Translations under genes and position numbers: made by a program
The notes under the pieces: model-generated
Seen by the model: the letters and a program-made list of their open reading frames with translations, nothing else
Told to the model about the DNA's origin: nothing
Databases searched by the model: none
NCBI GenBank assembly: GCA_021788095.1
Contig: JAJYLB010000013.1
Location: 1-64,000, forward strand
Direction of reading: 5' to 3'
Origin: Acidobacteriota bacterium
Lineage (GTDB): Bacteria > Acidobacteriota > Terriglobia > Acidiferrales > UBA7541
DNA: 64,000 nt
Part shown: positions 31,762-40,412 of the stretch, piece by piece
How positions within the stretch are numbered: position 1 is the stretch's first letter
Layout: the number at the start of each line of letters is the position of its first letter

Positions 31762-33324
31762 TTGGCGGTAGAAAGAGCGCTGATCAGCGTGTACGACAAA
31801 ACCGGAGTGGCGGAATTCGCGAAGCGGCTCGCCGCGCTGGGTATCGAGATCCTCTCGACGGGCGGAACGGCGCGGCTGCTGCGCGATGCCGGAGTGCGAG
31901 TGCGCGACGTGGCCGAGCTGACCGGATGGCCGGAGATGCTGGGCGGCCGGGTGAAGACCCTGCATCCGAAGGTACACGGGGGAATCCTCTACCGGCGCGA
32001 CAACGCGGACGACCGCGAGCAGGCCACCCGCCACGCCATCGCCGGAATCGATCTCGTGGTGGTGAACCTGTACCCATTCGAGGCGGTCGCCGCGAGGCCC
32101 GGCGTGGGGCCGGAGGAACTCGTCGAAAACATCGATATCGGCGGTCCGACGATGGTGCGGTCGGCAGCGAAGAATTTCGCGTTCGTGGGCGTGGTGACCG
32201 ATCCCGTCGATTACGACCGCGTGGCGGAGGAGCTGGAGCGCGGGAGCGAGCTGAGCCTGGAGACGCGGCTGGAACTGGCGCGCAAGGCCTTTGCCACGAC
32301 CGCGCGTTACGACGGCGCGATCGCCACCGAACTCGAGCGCCTGGCGCCAGCCGGCGGCGGGCTCGCCCTCGTCGCGGGGGCGGCGCTGCCCGCGCGGCTT
32401 CATCTCGCGCTCGAACGGCATCAAGGACTCCGCTACGGCGAGAATCCGCATCAGGACGCGGCGCTCTACGTTCCCGGAGGCCGGCCTCCGGCCGGGCTTG
32501 CGGGCGCGCGGCAACTGCAGGGGAAGGAGCTTTCCTACAACAACCTGGTGGACCTCGAAGCGGCGTGGTCGCTCGCCGAGGAGTTCACGCGGCCTGCGGC
32601 CATCCTCATCAAGCATTCGAATCCGGCGGGGGCCGCCGAGCACGAGCGGCAAGCCGAGGCGTATCGCCTGGCGCTCGCCTGCGATCCGGTGTCGGCGTTT
32701 GGCAGCGTGATCGCCTTCAACCGGGCGCTCGAGGGTGAAACCGCGGCGGAAGTGGCGAAGCTCTTCGTCGAGTGCATCGTGGCGCCGGGTTATTCGGCGG
32801 AGGCGCGGCAGGCGCTGGGCGGAAAGAAGAATCTCCGGCTCGTCGAGCTGACGGCGCCCGCGCCTCCGGCGCTCGAGCTCAAGGCCATTTCGGGCGGCTG
32901 GCTGGCGCAGCAGCCGGATCGCGCGCCGGCACAGGAAAGCGCGTGGAAAGTGGTGACGGCGCGGAAACCGAGCGAAGAAGAGATGGCGGCGCTGCGTTTC
33001 GCGTGGAAGGTGGTGAAGCACGTGAAGTCGAATGCCATCGTCTTCGTCCGCGCGGGACAGACGGTGGGTGTGGGCGCGGGTCAGATGAGCCGCGTGGATT
33101 CGGTGAAGATCGCGGCGATGAAGGCGCAGTTGCCGCTCGCGGGGACAGTCGTCGGCTCCGACGCCTTCTTCCCCTTTCCCGACGGCGTCGAGGAAGCCGC
33201 CAAGGCCGGCGCGACGGCGGTGATCCAGCCGGGAGGCTCGGTCCGGGACCAGGAAGTGATCGAAACCGCCAACCGGCTGGGCCTGGCGATGATCGCCACC
33301 GGCCGCCGCCATTTCTGGCACTAG
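31762..33324 (+). CDS. purH: bifunctional AICAR transformylase/IMP cyclohydrolase
   Basis: A 520-residue enzyme for the last two steps of purine synthesis: formylation of AICAR and ring closure to IMP. The N-terminal MGS-like cyclohydrolase domain (about 1–200) begins ALISVYDKTGVAEFAK. The transformylase part carries the KHSNPAG motif and ends in the conserved IATGRRHFWH. The start codon is TTG, justified by GGGAGGAG ending four bases before it and by alignment to the family start. A TACAAT box at 31718–31723 is a possible -10. The gene is complete and canonical. Confidence 0.96.
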   Translation: MAVERALISVYDKTGVAEFAKRLAALGIEILSTGGTARLLRDAGVRVRDVAELTGWPEMLGGRVKTLHPKVHGGILYRRDNADDREQATRHAIAGIDLVVVNLYPFEAVAARPGVGPEELVENIDIGGPTMVRSAAKNFAFVGVVTDPVDYDRVAEELERGSELSLETRLELARKAFATTARYDGAIATELERLAPAGGGLALVAGAALPARLHLALERHQGLRYGENPHQDAALYVPGGRPPAGLAGARQLQGKELSYNNLVDLEAAWSLAEEFTRPAAILIKHSNPAGAAEHERQAEAYRLALACDPVSAFGSVIAFNRALEGETAAEVAKLFVECIVAPGYSAEARQALGGKKNLRLVELTAPAPPALELKAISGGWLAQQPDRAPAQESAWKVVTARKPSEEEMAALRFAWKVVKHVKSNAIVFVRAGQTVGVGAGQMSRVDSVKIAAMKAQLPLAGTVVGSDAFFPFPDGVEEAAKAGATAVIQPGGSVRDQEVIETANRLGLAMIATGRRHFWH

Positions 33325-33331
33325 GGAAACT

Positions 33332-33360
33332 TTGACGGTCCCGCGGCGTCCAACGATAAT
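33332..33360 (+). promoter_or_regulatory. sigma-70 promoter of the TPR gene
   Basis: TTGACG (33332–33337) and GATAAT (33355–33360) are exactly 17 bases apart, each one mismatch from consensus. They sit between purH and the TPR gene, so the transcription start falls about 18 bases before the GTG start codon. This separates the TPR gene and its downstream neighbours from purH. Confidence 0.75.
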
Positions 33361-33384
33361 GGTCCGAGGAAGGGGAGCACTTTT

Positions 33385-35439
33385 GTGAGGCCCATCGCCG
33401 TTTCCGCGCTGTGGATACTTTTCCCTCTGGCAGCCGTCGCCGGTCAGCAAGCCTCGGTCTCTCCGACGCCGAAGCCGGTGGAGCAGAAGGCCGGCGCTTA
33501 CGCCAATTTCATTCTCGGGCACATCAATTACCTCGAGTTCAGCGATACGGGAATCCAGCAGTACGCGAATCAGGCCATTGCCTACTACAAGGCGGCGGAA
33601 GCGCTCGATCCCGACGCGGTGGCGATACCACTGAACCTCGCGCAGATCTACGCGGCCGCGCAGCGGTGGGACGACGCGGTGCAGACGGCGCAGGCGATCC
33701 TCAAGACCCACCCGGAGAATCTGGCCGCGCACCAACTCCTGGCCAAGATCTACGTGCGCGAGGTCGACGCGACGAGCACCGACGCCAACCAGCAGCATGC
33801 GGCGGGACTGGCCGCCGAGCAGTACGAAGCGATCCTCAAGCTCAATCCCACGAGCACGGCGGCCGCGCTCCAGTTGGCGCCGCTTTACCGCCTGGAGAAG
33901 CAGCCGGAGAAAGCCGCCAAGGTGCTCGAGCAGATTCTGAGCCGCGATGCCACCAACGAGCCGGCGCTGGCCGAATACACACAACTGCTGATGGAGGAAG
34001 GCCACACCGATCAAGCCATCGCCCGCCTATCCTCCGCGGCCGCCGCCGACCGCAGCGGCCGTCTGTACGAATTACTGGGCGACGCGTACACGCAGCTGCA
34101 CAAGACCGACCAAGCCGTCGAGGCCTATCGGCAAGCCGCCCAGCTTCAGCCCGATATCCCCGATAGCTGGCAGCGGTTGGCGCGGACGCTTTTCGACGAA
34201 AACAAATTCAGCGCGGCTGCCGAGGCCTACCGGCACCTCACCGAGATCGATCCCACCGAAGCCAGAAATTTCGTGCGGCTGGCGGAAATCGATTACCAGC
34301 TGAAGCACTTCGACCAGGCCGAATCCGAAGTCAAGCAGGCGAAGAGCCTCGACCCGGACGATTTGGAAGTGCTTTACAGCGAGGCGCTGATTGCCGGCGC
34401 CCAAGGCCGCTACGGCGATGCCGTCGCCTCGATTTCGAAGGCGATCGCCAATCTGAAGCAGGGCTCCCCCGCCGCGCCGGCGAATCCGCACGTTTACGGC
34501 GACCTGTACGAGGAACTCGGCGAGCTGTATCGGCAGCAGGGCAACTACCCTGCCGCGCTCGACGCGTTCCACCACATGATGGCGCTCGGCCCGGACCAGG
34601 ACGAGAGCGGCCGGTTCGAGCTGATCGAGACCTACCGCGAGAGCCGCCAGATCGGTCAAGCGATCCAGGCCGCGCAGCAGGCCTTGACCGCCTATCCCCG
34701 GAGCGCGCAGTTCAAGATCACCTATGCGAACCTGCTCGCCGAAAATCGGCAGACCGACCAGGCCGTGAAGATGCTTCAAGGCTTGCTAACGGGCGGCGAC
34801 GCCGACCGCGAGATCTACCTCGCCTTGGCCCAGGTGCAGGAGGAAGGGCGGCGGTACGCCGACGCCCAGAAGAACGCGCGCATCGCCGAAGGGATGTCGC
34901 GCAAGCCCGAAGACAAGGTCACGGCGTGGTATCTACTCGGCGCGATCTACCAGCAGGAGAAAAAGTACAGCGACGCCGAGCCGCTCTTCGTCAAGGCGCT
35001 CGGGGTGGACCCGAACGACGACGAAGTGCTGAACGACTACGGATACATGCTCACCGAGCAGGGAGTGCGTCTCCCAGAGGCGGCGAAGATGCTCGAACAC
35101 GCCGTGGCTCTGAAACCGGACAATGGGGCCTATCTGGACAGCCTAGGGTGGACCTACTACAAACAGAACCGGTTCAACGACGCGCGCGACTATCTCCTCA
35201 AGGCCCTGGTTCACCGCCCGAACGACCCGACGATCCTCGGCCATCTGGCGGAGGTTTACGACCGCCTGGGCCAGACCCCTCTCGCCATCACCACGTGGGA
35301 GCGGTCGCTCACCGAATGGCGGCGCGCGCTGCCCGCCGATTACGACCCGAGCCGGGTGCGCGACGTGCAACGGAAACTGGACCGCGCGAAGAGCGAGGCC
35401 GCGCGCGGCGATCACACGGCCGGCATCGAGCCGCACTGA
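33385..35439 (+). CDS. exported tetratricopeptide-repeat protein
   Basis: A 684-residue protein made almost wholly of TPR units after a signal peptide (about 1–20, cleavage near AVAGQQ). At least twelve helix pairs can be read, for example AAEAYRHLTEIDPTEARNF and AIAYYKAAEALDPDAVAIP. The last units (YLDSLGWTYYKQNRFNDARDYLLKAL) resemble those of outer-membrane-associated TPR scaffolds. It is probably periplasmic and binds other proteins; no enzyme domain is seen. The start is GTG with GAGGAAGGGGAG upstream. A good promoter precedes it. ispE follows after 151 bases. Confidence 0.85.
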   Translation: MRPIAVSALWILFPLAAVAGQQASVSPTPKPVEQKAGAYANFILGHINYLEFSDTGIQQYANQAIAYYKAAEALDPDAVAIPLNLAQIYAAAQRWDDAVQTAQAILKTHPENLAAHQLLAKIYVREVDATSTDANQQHAAGLAAEQYEAILKLNPTSTAAALQLAPLYRLEKQPEKAAKVLEQILSRDATNEPALAEYTQLLMEEGHTDQAIARLSSAAAADRSGRLYELLGDAYTQLHKTDQAVEAYRQAAQLQPDIPDSWQRLARTLFDENKFSAAAEAYRHLTEIDPTEARNFVRLAEIDYQLKHFDQAESEVKQAKSLDPDDLEVLYSEALIAGAQGRYGDAVASISKAIANLKQGSPAAPANPHVYGDLYEELGELYRQQGNYPAALDAFHHMMALGPDQDESGRFELIETYRESRQIGQAIQAAQQALTAYPRSAQFKITYANLLAENRQTDQAVKMLQGLLTGGDADREIYLALAQVQEEGRRYADAQKNARIAEGMSRKPEDKVTAWYLLGAIYQQEKKYSDAEPLFVKALGVDPNDDEVLNDYGYMLTEQGVRLPEAAKMLEHAVALKPDNGAYLDSLGWTYYKQNRFNDARDYLLKALVHRPNDPTILGHLAEVYDRLGQTPLAITTWERSLTEWRRALPADYDPSRVRDVQRKLDRAKSEAARGDHTAGIEPH

Positions 35440-35576
35440 GCCCCGATCCTGAAATTACTGGCGCGCGGGCGACCACCGGCAAGGCCTTCCGAACCACGAC
35501 GGCACGTGCGATAATCCCAGGCTCGCCGGATGTCGAAGGGTTGGGTGAGACGCGCCCCCAACTTCGGGATCGGGGC
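35440..35576. repeat. 10-bp inverted repeat bounding the TPR–ispE gap
   Basis: GCCCCGATCC at 35440–35449, immediately after the TPR stop codon, pairs perfectly with GGATCGGGGC at 35567–35576, just before ispE. The flanks extend the match imperfectly to about 18 bases. It may mark a small inserted element or a long-range transcript stem. Confidence 0.45.
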
Positions 35577-35590
35577 TGAGCGCCTGGACG

Positions 35591-36478
35591 TTGCGCTTGC
35601 GTCTTAACGCCTACGCCAAGATCAACTTGCAATTGCGCGTCTTGGGCGCGCGCTCGGACGGCTACCACGAGCTGCGCACCGTTTTCCAGGCCATTTCCCT
35701 TCACGATACGCTCGAACTCGAGCGCGTCTGGCGGCGCGGAATCGATTTGGCGATCGTGGGCGCGCCGCTGGACCCGGGACCGTCGAATCTGGTTTGGCGG
35801 GCCCTGGATGCGGTAACGCGAGAGCTGAGACTCGGAGGCGGCTGGCGCTGCCGGCTTCGGAAGCGCATCCCCATGGCCGCGGGGCTGGGCGGGGGATCGA
35901 GCGACGCCGCCGCAGCGCTCGTGGGAGCCGAACGCTTGGCGGGCCGGCGCCTCGAGCCGGAGCGGCGCGTCGAGATTGCCGCCGCGCTGGGCGCCGACGT
36001 GCCGTTTTTCCTGGTGGGGGGTCGCGCGCTCGGCGCGGGCCGAGGCGACGAAATCACCCCCCTCGACGACGGCCCGCCACGCTGGGTGGTGATCGTCTTC
36101 CCTTGCGGGATCGCCATCCCCACACGCGACGCCTACGCATGGCTTCGCCAGCGGTTGACAACCGCGGCCGGCGCCCCTAAACTCTGGATTTCCTGCCCCC
36201 CAAGCTGGACGTCCGGGGACGCGAAGCTTCGAAACGACTTCGAGGCGGCGGTCTTTCTCCGCCATTCGCGGCTCCGGCGCATCAAGCGCCGCTTGCTTCT
36301 GGCGGGGGCTGCGGGAGCCGCGCTGGCAGGCAGCGGTTCGGCGGTGTTTGGCATGTTCCGCCACCCAGCGCAGGCGCGCCGAGCCGCTCGGCAGTTCCTG
36401 GACGACCAGGTTTTCATCGCTCGCACGCTGACGCGGGGCGAATTTCGCCGTGTGCCGCGAGGGCCGGAGCGAGGTTGA
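35591..36478 (+). CDS. ispE: 4-diphosphocytidyl-2-C-methyl-D-erythritol kinase
   Basis: A 295-residue GHMP kinase of the MEP isoprenoid pathway. It phosphorylates CDP-methylerythritol. The substrate Lys is in AYAKINLQL, the GHMP ATP loop is PMAAGLGGGSSDAAA (94–108), and the catalytic Asp is in LGADVPFFLVGG. GSGSAVFGMF closes the fold. The start codon is TTG with no strong ribosome site; a second TTG two codons on is equally possible. prs starts 10 bases after it, the usual ispE–prs pairing. Confidence 0.93.
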   Translation: MRLRLNAYAKINLQLRVLGARSDGYHELRTVFQAISLHDTLELERVWRRGIDLAIVGAPLDPGPSNLVWRALDAVTRELRLGGGWRCRLRKRIPMAAGLGGGSSDAAAALVGAERLAGRRLEPERRVEIAAALGADVPFFLVGGRALGAGRGDEITPLDDGPPRWVVIVFPCGIAIPTRDAYAWLRQRLTTAAGAPKLWISCPPSWTSGDAKLRNDFEAAVFLRHSRLRRIKRRLLLAGAAGAALAGSGSAVFGMFRHPAQARRAARQFLDDQVFIARTLTRGEFRRVPRGPERG

Positions 36479-36488
36479 GGGATCACGC

Positions 36489-37433
36489 TTGGCCAATGAC
36501 GAATTGAAGATCTTCAGCGGGCGCGCCAATCCCGCGCTGACCGAATCGATCTGCCGGTATCTGGGCACGAAGCCGGGGCAAGCCGAACTCAGCTCGTTTT
36601 CCGACGGCGAATGCTACATCCAGATCCTCGAGAACGTGCGGGGCACGGACGTTTTCGTCGTGCAGCCGTGTTCGCAGCCCGTGGATTTCCATTTGATGGA
36701 ACTGCTGCTGATGATCGACGCGTTCAAGCGCGCCTCCGCGCGCCGGATCACCGCCGTGGTCCCGTACTACGGCTATGCGCGCCAGGACCGCAAGGACAAG
36801 CCGCGCGTGCCCATCTCCGCCAAGCTGGTTGCCGACCTGCTCGAGACGGCGGGAGCGAGCCGCGCCCTGACGCTGGATCTGCACGCGCCACAAATCCAGG
36901 GATATTTCAATATCCCCGTCGACCACCTCTTCGCCTCGCCCGTCCTCATCGAGCACTTCCGGAACAAGCATCTGCCCAACCTCACCGTCGTTTCCCCCGA
37001 CGCCGGCGGCGTCGAGCGAGCGCGCGGGTTCGCGAAGAAGATGGACGCGCCGTTGGCCATCGTGGACAAGCGGCGCGTGGCGATGGACCAAACCGAGGTC
37101 ATGCACCTGATCGGCGAGGTGGAGGGCCGCGCTGCCCTGATCGTCGACGACATCGTGGATACGGCGGGCACGCTCGTCAAGACGGCCGAGGCGTTGAAGG
37201 GGCAGGGGGCTGAGCGGGTCTACGCGGCGTGCACGCACGCCGTGCTCTCGGGCGGCGCCGTCGAACGCGTGTGCCATTCCCCGCTCGAGGAACTGGTGGT
37301 GACGGACTCGATTCCGCCGCGGCCGGAGACGTGCCGGAGCGGGAAGATCCGGGTCCTGAGCGTCGCCGAACTGCTGGCGCGCGGGATCCGATCGATTCAC
37401 GAGGAGGCGTCGATCAGCGCGCTGTTCCTCTAA
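36489..37433 (+). CDS. prs: ribose-phosphate pyrophosphokinase
   Basis: A 314-residue PRPP synthetase feeding nucleotide, histidine and tryptophan synthesis. The catalytic flexible loop YYGYARQDRKDKPR, the DLHAPQIQGYFNIP stretch and the PRPP-binding loop LIVDDIVDTAGTL are all present. The start is TTG (LANDELK), with GAGG eight bases upstream; the frame is open 13 codons further, but those overlap ispE. Length matches the class I enzyme. rplY follows after 23 bases, so the two are probably co-transcribed. Confidence 0.95.
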   Translation: MANDELKIFSGRANPALTESICRYLGTKPGQAELSSFSDGECYIQILENVRGTDVFVVQPCSQPVDFHLMELLLMIDAFKRASARRITAVVPYYGYARQDRKDKPRVPISAKLVADLLETAGASRALTLDLHAPQIQGYFNIPVDHLFASPVLIEHFRNKHLPNLTVVSPDAGGVERARGFAKKMDAPLAIVDKRRVAMDQTEVMHLIGEVEGRAALIVDDIVDTAGTLVKTAEALKGQGAERVYAACTHAVLSGGAVERVCHSPLEELVVTDSIPPRPETCRSGKIRVLSVAELLARGIRSIHEEASISALFL

Positions 37434-37456
37434 GGAAAGGATGAGGGTAAAGTCCC

Positions 37457-38140
37457 ATGGAGATTGAAGCGCAGCGCCGCGAGGAACGCGGCAAAAACGC
37501 CGTCCGGCGCCTGCGGAAAGCGGGCCGCGTGCCGGCGGTGCTCTACGGCGCGCCGGGGGAGGCGGTGGCCCTGGCGGTCGACGCGCATCAAGCGCAGCAG
37601 ATCCTGCGCTCGGCCGGACACAATGTGATTTACAAGGTCAAGGTGGGAGGGAGCGAAGCCGCGCCGGCGATGCTGAAGGACTGGCAAGTGGATCCCGTCC
37701 GCGGCGACCTGCTCCACCTGGATTTGCAGCGCGTGGCGATGGACGCCGTGGTGCGCGTGCGCGTGCACGTACACACCGTAGGCGAGCCCCAGGGCGTGAA
37801 GGTGCAAGGTGGGATCTTCGAGCGCGTGACGCGCGACGTGGAAGTGGAGTGCCTGCCGGCGGATATCCCCGGAGAGATCACCATGGACGTCAGCGAGCTG
37901 ACCATCGGCAAACAGCTTCGCGCCGGCGATCTGCCGCTCGACCCCGCCAAGGTCCGCTTGCTCACCGATCCTCGGCGCGTCATTGCCCACGTCGTCGCGC
38001 CCGCCAAGGAAGAAGTGGCCGCGCCCGAAGCGGCTGCCGCGACCGTCGTCGAAGCGGCGGCGCCGGCCGAGCCCGAACTGATCAAGAAGGTTCGGAAGGA
38101 AGCCGAGGAAGGCGAAGAGGTCGAGGGAAAGGGCGAGTAG
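37457..38140 (+). CDS. rplY: 50S ribosomal protein L25/general stress protein Ctc
   Basis: A 227-residue, two-domain L25 (CTC form) that binds 5S rRNA. The N-terminal L25 domain (about 1–90) starts with the typical RREERGKNAVRRLRKAGRVPAVLYG. The TL5-like beta domain follows (about 95–185), ending near VIAHVVAP. A long Ala/Glu-rich acidic tail after 190 is probably disordered. It sits between prs and pth, a very common bacterial order. The ATG has a purine-rich GGATGAGGG about 12 bases upstream. Confidence 0.95.
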   Translation: MEIEAQRREERGKNAVRRLRKAGRVPAVLYGAPGEAVALAVDAHQAQQILRSAGHNVIYKVKVGGSEAAPAMLKDWQVDPVRGDLLHLDLQRVAMDAVVRVRVHVHTVGEPQGVKVQGGIFERVTRDVEVECLPADIPGEITMDVSELTIGKQLRAGDLPLDPAKVRLLTDPRRVIAHVVAPAKEEVAAPEAAAATVVEAAAPAEPELIKKVRKEAEEGEEVEGKGE

Positions 38141-38254
38141 GCCGCCCTCCCTCCTCGTGGCCCCCGGCCCCTGCGCACGCCCGGCAAAGCCGGGGGAAAA
38201 GGGGCGGGAGAGATTCCGGGTGGAGATGGGTGTTCGAGGGAAACGGTTTCGCCG

Positions 38255-38881
38255 ATGCGACTGATCGTGGGGCTGGGGAATCCCGGCCCCGAATACGCGT
38301 GGACGCCGCATAACCTCGGCTTTCTGACGATCGACCGGTTGGCGGAGAAGCTGGGAATCCGGGTGCGGCGGCCGGAAGGGCGATCGCTGGTGGGGTTGGG
38401 CGCGATGGGAGGAACGGAAGTGGCGCTAGCGAAGCCGCAAACGTTCATGAACGCGAGCGGCGAGGCGGTGCGCGACCTCGTGGCCCGGTTTGCCGCCGAT
38501 CCGGAGGAGATGATCGTCATCACCGACGACGCGGCTTTGCCGTGGGGGGCGCTGCGGATTCGCGCGCGGGGCTCCGCGGGGGGTCACAACGGGTTGAAGT
38601 CGGTGATCGGCGCCTTGGGCGGAGACGCGTTCGTTCGCGTGCGCCTGGGCGTTGGCCCAGCCGAGCGGCCGGCGGATCTGGCCGAATACGTTTTGCGGTC
38701 CATGGGCAGCGCGGAACGCGGATGCGCGGCCGAGGAGATCGAACGAGCCGTGCAAGCAATCGAGATGATCCTCGCCAAGGGGACGGAGGCGGCGATGAAC
38801 CGCTTCAACCGGCAGGCGCCGGAGCCACCCGAGGCGGAAGATCGAAACGACCCGGGGCCACCCAGCTCCGGCAGGAATTGA
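38255..38881 (+). CDS. pth: peptidyl-tRNA hydrolase
   Basis: A 208-residue enzyme that releases peptides from stalled peptidyl-tRNA. The family start VGLGNPGPEYAWTPHN contains the catalytic His (H19). QTFMNASGEAV and GSAGGHNGLKSV are the second and third signature motifs. The last 20 residues are an Pro/Glu-rich extension of no known role. rpsF starts seven bases later, so translation is probably coupled to the ribosomal protein genes. Upstream 114 bases contain no recognised signal. Confidence 0.95.
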   Translation: MRLIVGLGNPGPEYAWTPHNLGFLTIDRLAEKLGIRVRRPEGRSLVGLGAMGGTEVALAKPQTFMNASGEAVRDLVARFAADPEEMIVITDDAALPWGALRIRARGSAGGHNGLKSVIGALGGDAFVRVRLGVGPAERPADLAEYVLRSMGSAERGCAAEEIERAVQAIEMILAKGTEAAMNRFNRQAPEPPEAEDRNDPGPPSSGRN

Positions 38882-38888
38882 GGAGACG

Positions 38889-39284
38889 ATGGCCGAAGAG
38901 CGTTTCTACGAACTGATTTTCATTTGCCAGCCCGATACGCCGGAGCCCGAGATCGACAAGGTGATCGCGACGCTCCAGCAGAGCATCGAGGAGCAGCAAG
39001 GCCGGCTCGAGAAGCTGGAGAAGTGGGGTGCGCGGAAGCTGGCGTACCGTATCGGGAAGAACCGGGAAGGGTTCTACGTGTTCCTGGCTTTTCGCAGCCG
39101 GCAAAGCGACCTGATCAAGGAACTCGAGCGCCGGCTGAAGGTGTCCGAACCCGTTCTGAAATACCTGACCGTGCGCATTGACGAGGAACTGAAGCGGCAG
39201 AGCAAGCTCGCCGCCCGCCGCGAGCGGCGTTTGGCTCGCCGGCCCCGTAAGCCCGCAGGAGAATCGGCTACGGCCGCCGGCTAG
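38889..39284 (+). CDS. rpsF: 30S ribosomal protein S6
   Basis: A 131-residue S6 that binds 16S rRNA together with S18. The family start YELIFICQPDTPE and the GKNREGFYVFLAF segment are clear. A basic tail (ARRERRLARRPRKP) extends past the usual end. The ATG follows GAGGAG by three bases. First of the rpsF–rpsR–rplI run; the ssb gene, which in many bacteria sits between rpsF and rpsR, is absent. Confidence 0.95.
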   Translation: MAEERFYELIFICQPDTPEPEIDKVIATLQQSIEEQQGRLEKLEKWGARKLAYRIGKNREGFYVFLAFRSRQSDLIKELERRLKVSEPVLKYLTVRIDEELKRQSKLAARRERRLARRPRKPAGESATAAG

Positions 39285-39317
39285 GGCCGCGCGCACCCTT
39301 TTCTTAAGGAGACCAAC

Positions 39318-39623
39318 ATGGCAGCCGATACCCCCCCACCTTCCGCCGCGCCGCATTCCCGCGGCCCCGCGCCGCGCGGCGATAGGCCGCGCAAGCCGCG
39401 CCGGCAGTACGTCCGCAAGCGGAAGGTGTGCCAATTTTGCGTGGACAAAGTCGACTACATCGACTACAAGAACGCGGACCTGCTCCGATCGTTTATCCTC
39501 GACCGAGGCAAGATCATCCCCCGCCGGATTACGGGCACTTGCTCCCGGCACCAACGCTGGCTGAAGACGGCGATCGCGCGCGCGCGCAACATCGCCCTGC
39601 TCCCCTTTGCCGCCGGGAGCTAG
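39318..39623 (+). CDS. rpsR: 30S ribosomal protein S18
   Basis: A 101-residue S18. The conserved core is [21 protein letters not shown], followed by [32 protein letters not shown]. Cysteines in the core (two near the start and one in GTCS) fit the zinc-type S18. The first 30 residues are a Pro/Arg-rich extension. AAGGAGA lies six bases before the ATG. Confidence 0.95.
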   Translation: MAADTPPPSAAPHSRGPAPRGDRPRKPRRQYVRKRKVCQFCVDKVDYIDYKNADLLRSFILDRGKIIPRRITGTCSRHQRWLKTAIARARNIALLPFAAGS

Positions 39624-39642
39624 GACGCGGGAGAAAGACGCG

Positions 39643-40137
39643 ATGAAAATCATCTTGCAGGAAAACATCGAAAAACTGGGCGCACGCGGGCAAGTGGTCG
39701 AAGTCGCCGATGGGTACGCGAGGAACTACCTGCTCCCGCGAAAGTTCGCCCTGCCCGCCACGCCGGGCAACCTCAAGCAGCTCGACCGCATTCGCGCCCG
39801 CTTGGCGAAGATCGAAGCGCAGGAACACGCCACGGCGCAGGACCTCGGCGCGCAGCTCGCCTCCACCTTCGTCACGATGGTCCGCAAGGCCGGGCAAAAC
39901 GATCAGCTCTTCGGCTCGGTTACCGCGGCCGATATCGCCGATGCCCTCGCCGCGCAAGGCCTGGTGGTGGACAAGCGGAAGGTGGCGCTGGCCGAGCCGA
40001 TCAAGCAGATCGGCGAGTACGACGTGACGGTCAAGCTCCACCATGCCGTCTCCGTCGCCGTGAAGGTGCGGGTGTCGCGCGAAGGCGAGCCTGCCGCGCC
40101 CGAACCGCAGGCCGCCCCTCCCGCTCCCGCCGAATAG
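39643..40137 (+). CDS. rplI: 50S ribosomal protein L9
   Basis: A 164-residue L9. The N-terminal rRNA-binding lobe reads MKIILQENIEKLGARGQVVEVADGYARNYL in effect, followed by the long connecting helix and the C-terminal lobe (GSVTAADIADALAAQG). It ends in a short Pro/Ala tail. The ATG at 39643 is preferred over an in-frame codon 12 positions earlier because it matches the universal family start. GGGAGAAAG lies just upstream. dnaB follows after 275 bases. Confidence 0.95.
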   Translation: MKIILQENIEKLGARGQVVEVADGYARNYLLPRKFALPATPGNLKQLDRIRARLAKIEAQEHATAQDLGAQLASTFVTMVRKAGQNDQLFGSVTAADIADALAAQGLVVDKRKVALAEPIKQIGEYDVTVKLHHAVSVAVKVRVSREGEPAAPEPQAAPPAPAE

Positions 40138-40166
40138 TGCGGCCTCGAGGCTTCTCGCGCGGGCGG

Positions 40167-40267
40167 TTTTCCACGGGGCTTCGGGTTTTCCACACGCGCC
40201 GCGATTTCCTTTCCCCGCATTTCCCGCGCCTTTCCGCGGCCCGCGCGAACGCGACCGGAAATCCACA
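40167..40267. promoter_or_regulatory. cluster of DnaA-box-like sequences upstream of dnaB
   Basis: Three nonamers close to the DnaA-box consensus TTATCCACA occur in the rplI–dnaB gap: TTTTCCACG (40167–40175), TTTTCCACA (40186–40194) and AAATCCACA (40259–40267). They could let DnaA influence dnaB expression. No dnaA, dnaN or AT-rich unwinding region is present, so it is not proposed as the origin. Confidence 0.35.
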
Positions 40268-40412
40268 GCCTCGTCACCGATTCCTGTCGATTTCCGGTTG
40301 ACTTCCCGCACCCCCCGGCCAAAATGCTCCCTTTGCTTCCGCGGACAACCGGTGTGAAGAAAGGGGTTGCCCGGGGAGACCATTTAGGCGAAACTAAGGC
40401 GAAAATAAAACC

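Noticed and set aside
40138-40412. Replication origin in the rplI–dnaB gap
   Set aside because: DnaA-like boxes are present, but there is no AT-rich unwinding region and no dnaA, dnaN or gidA gene nearby.
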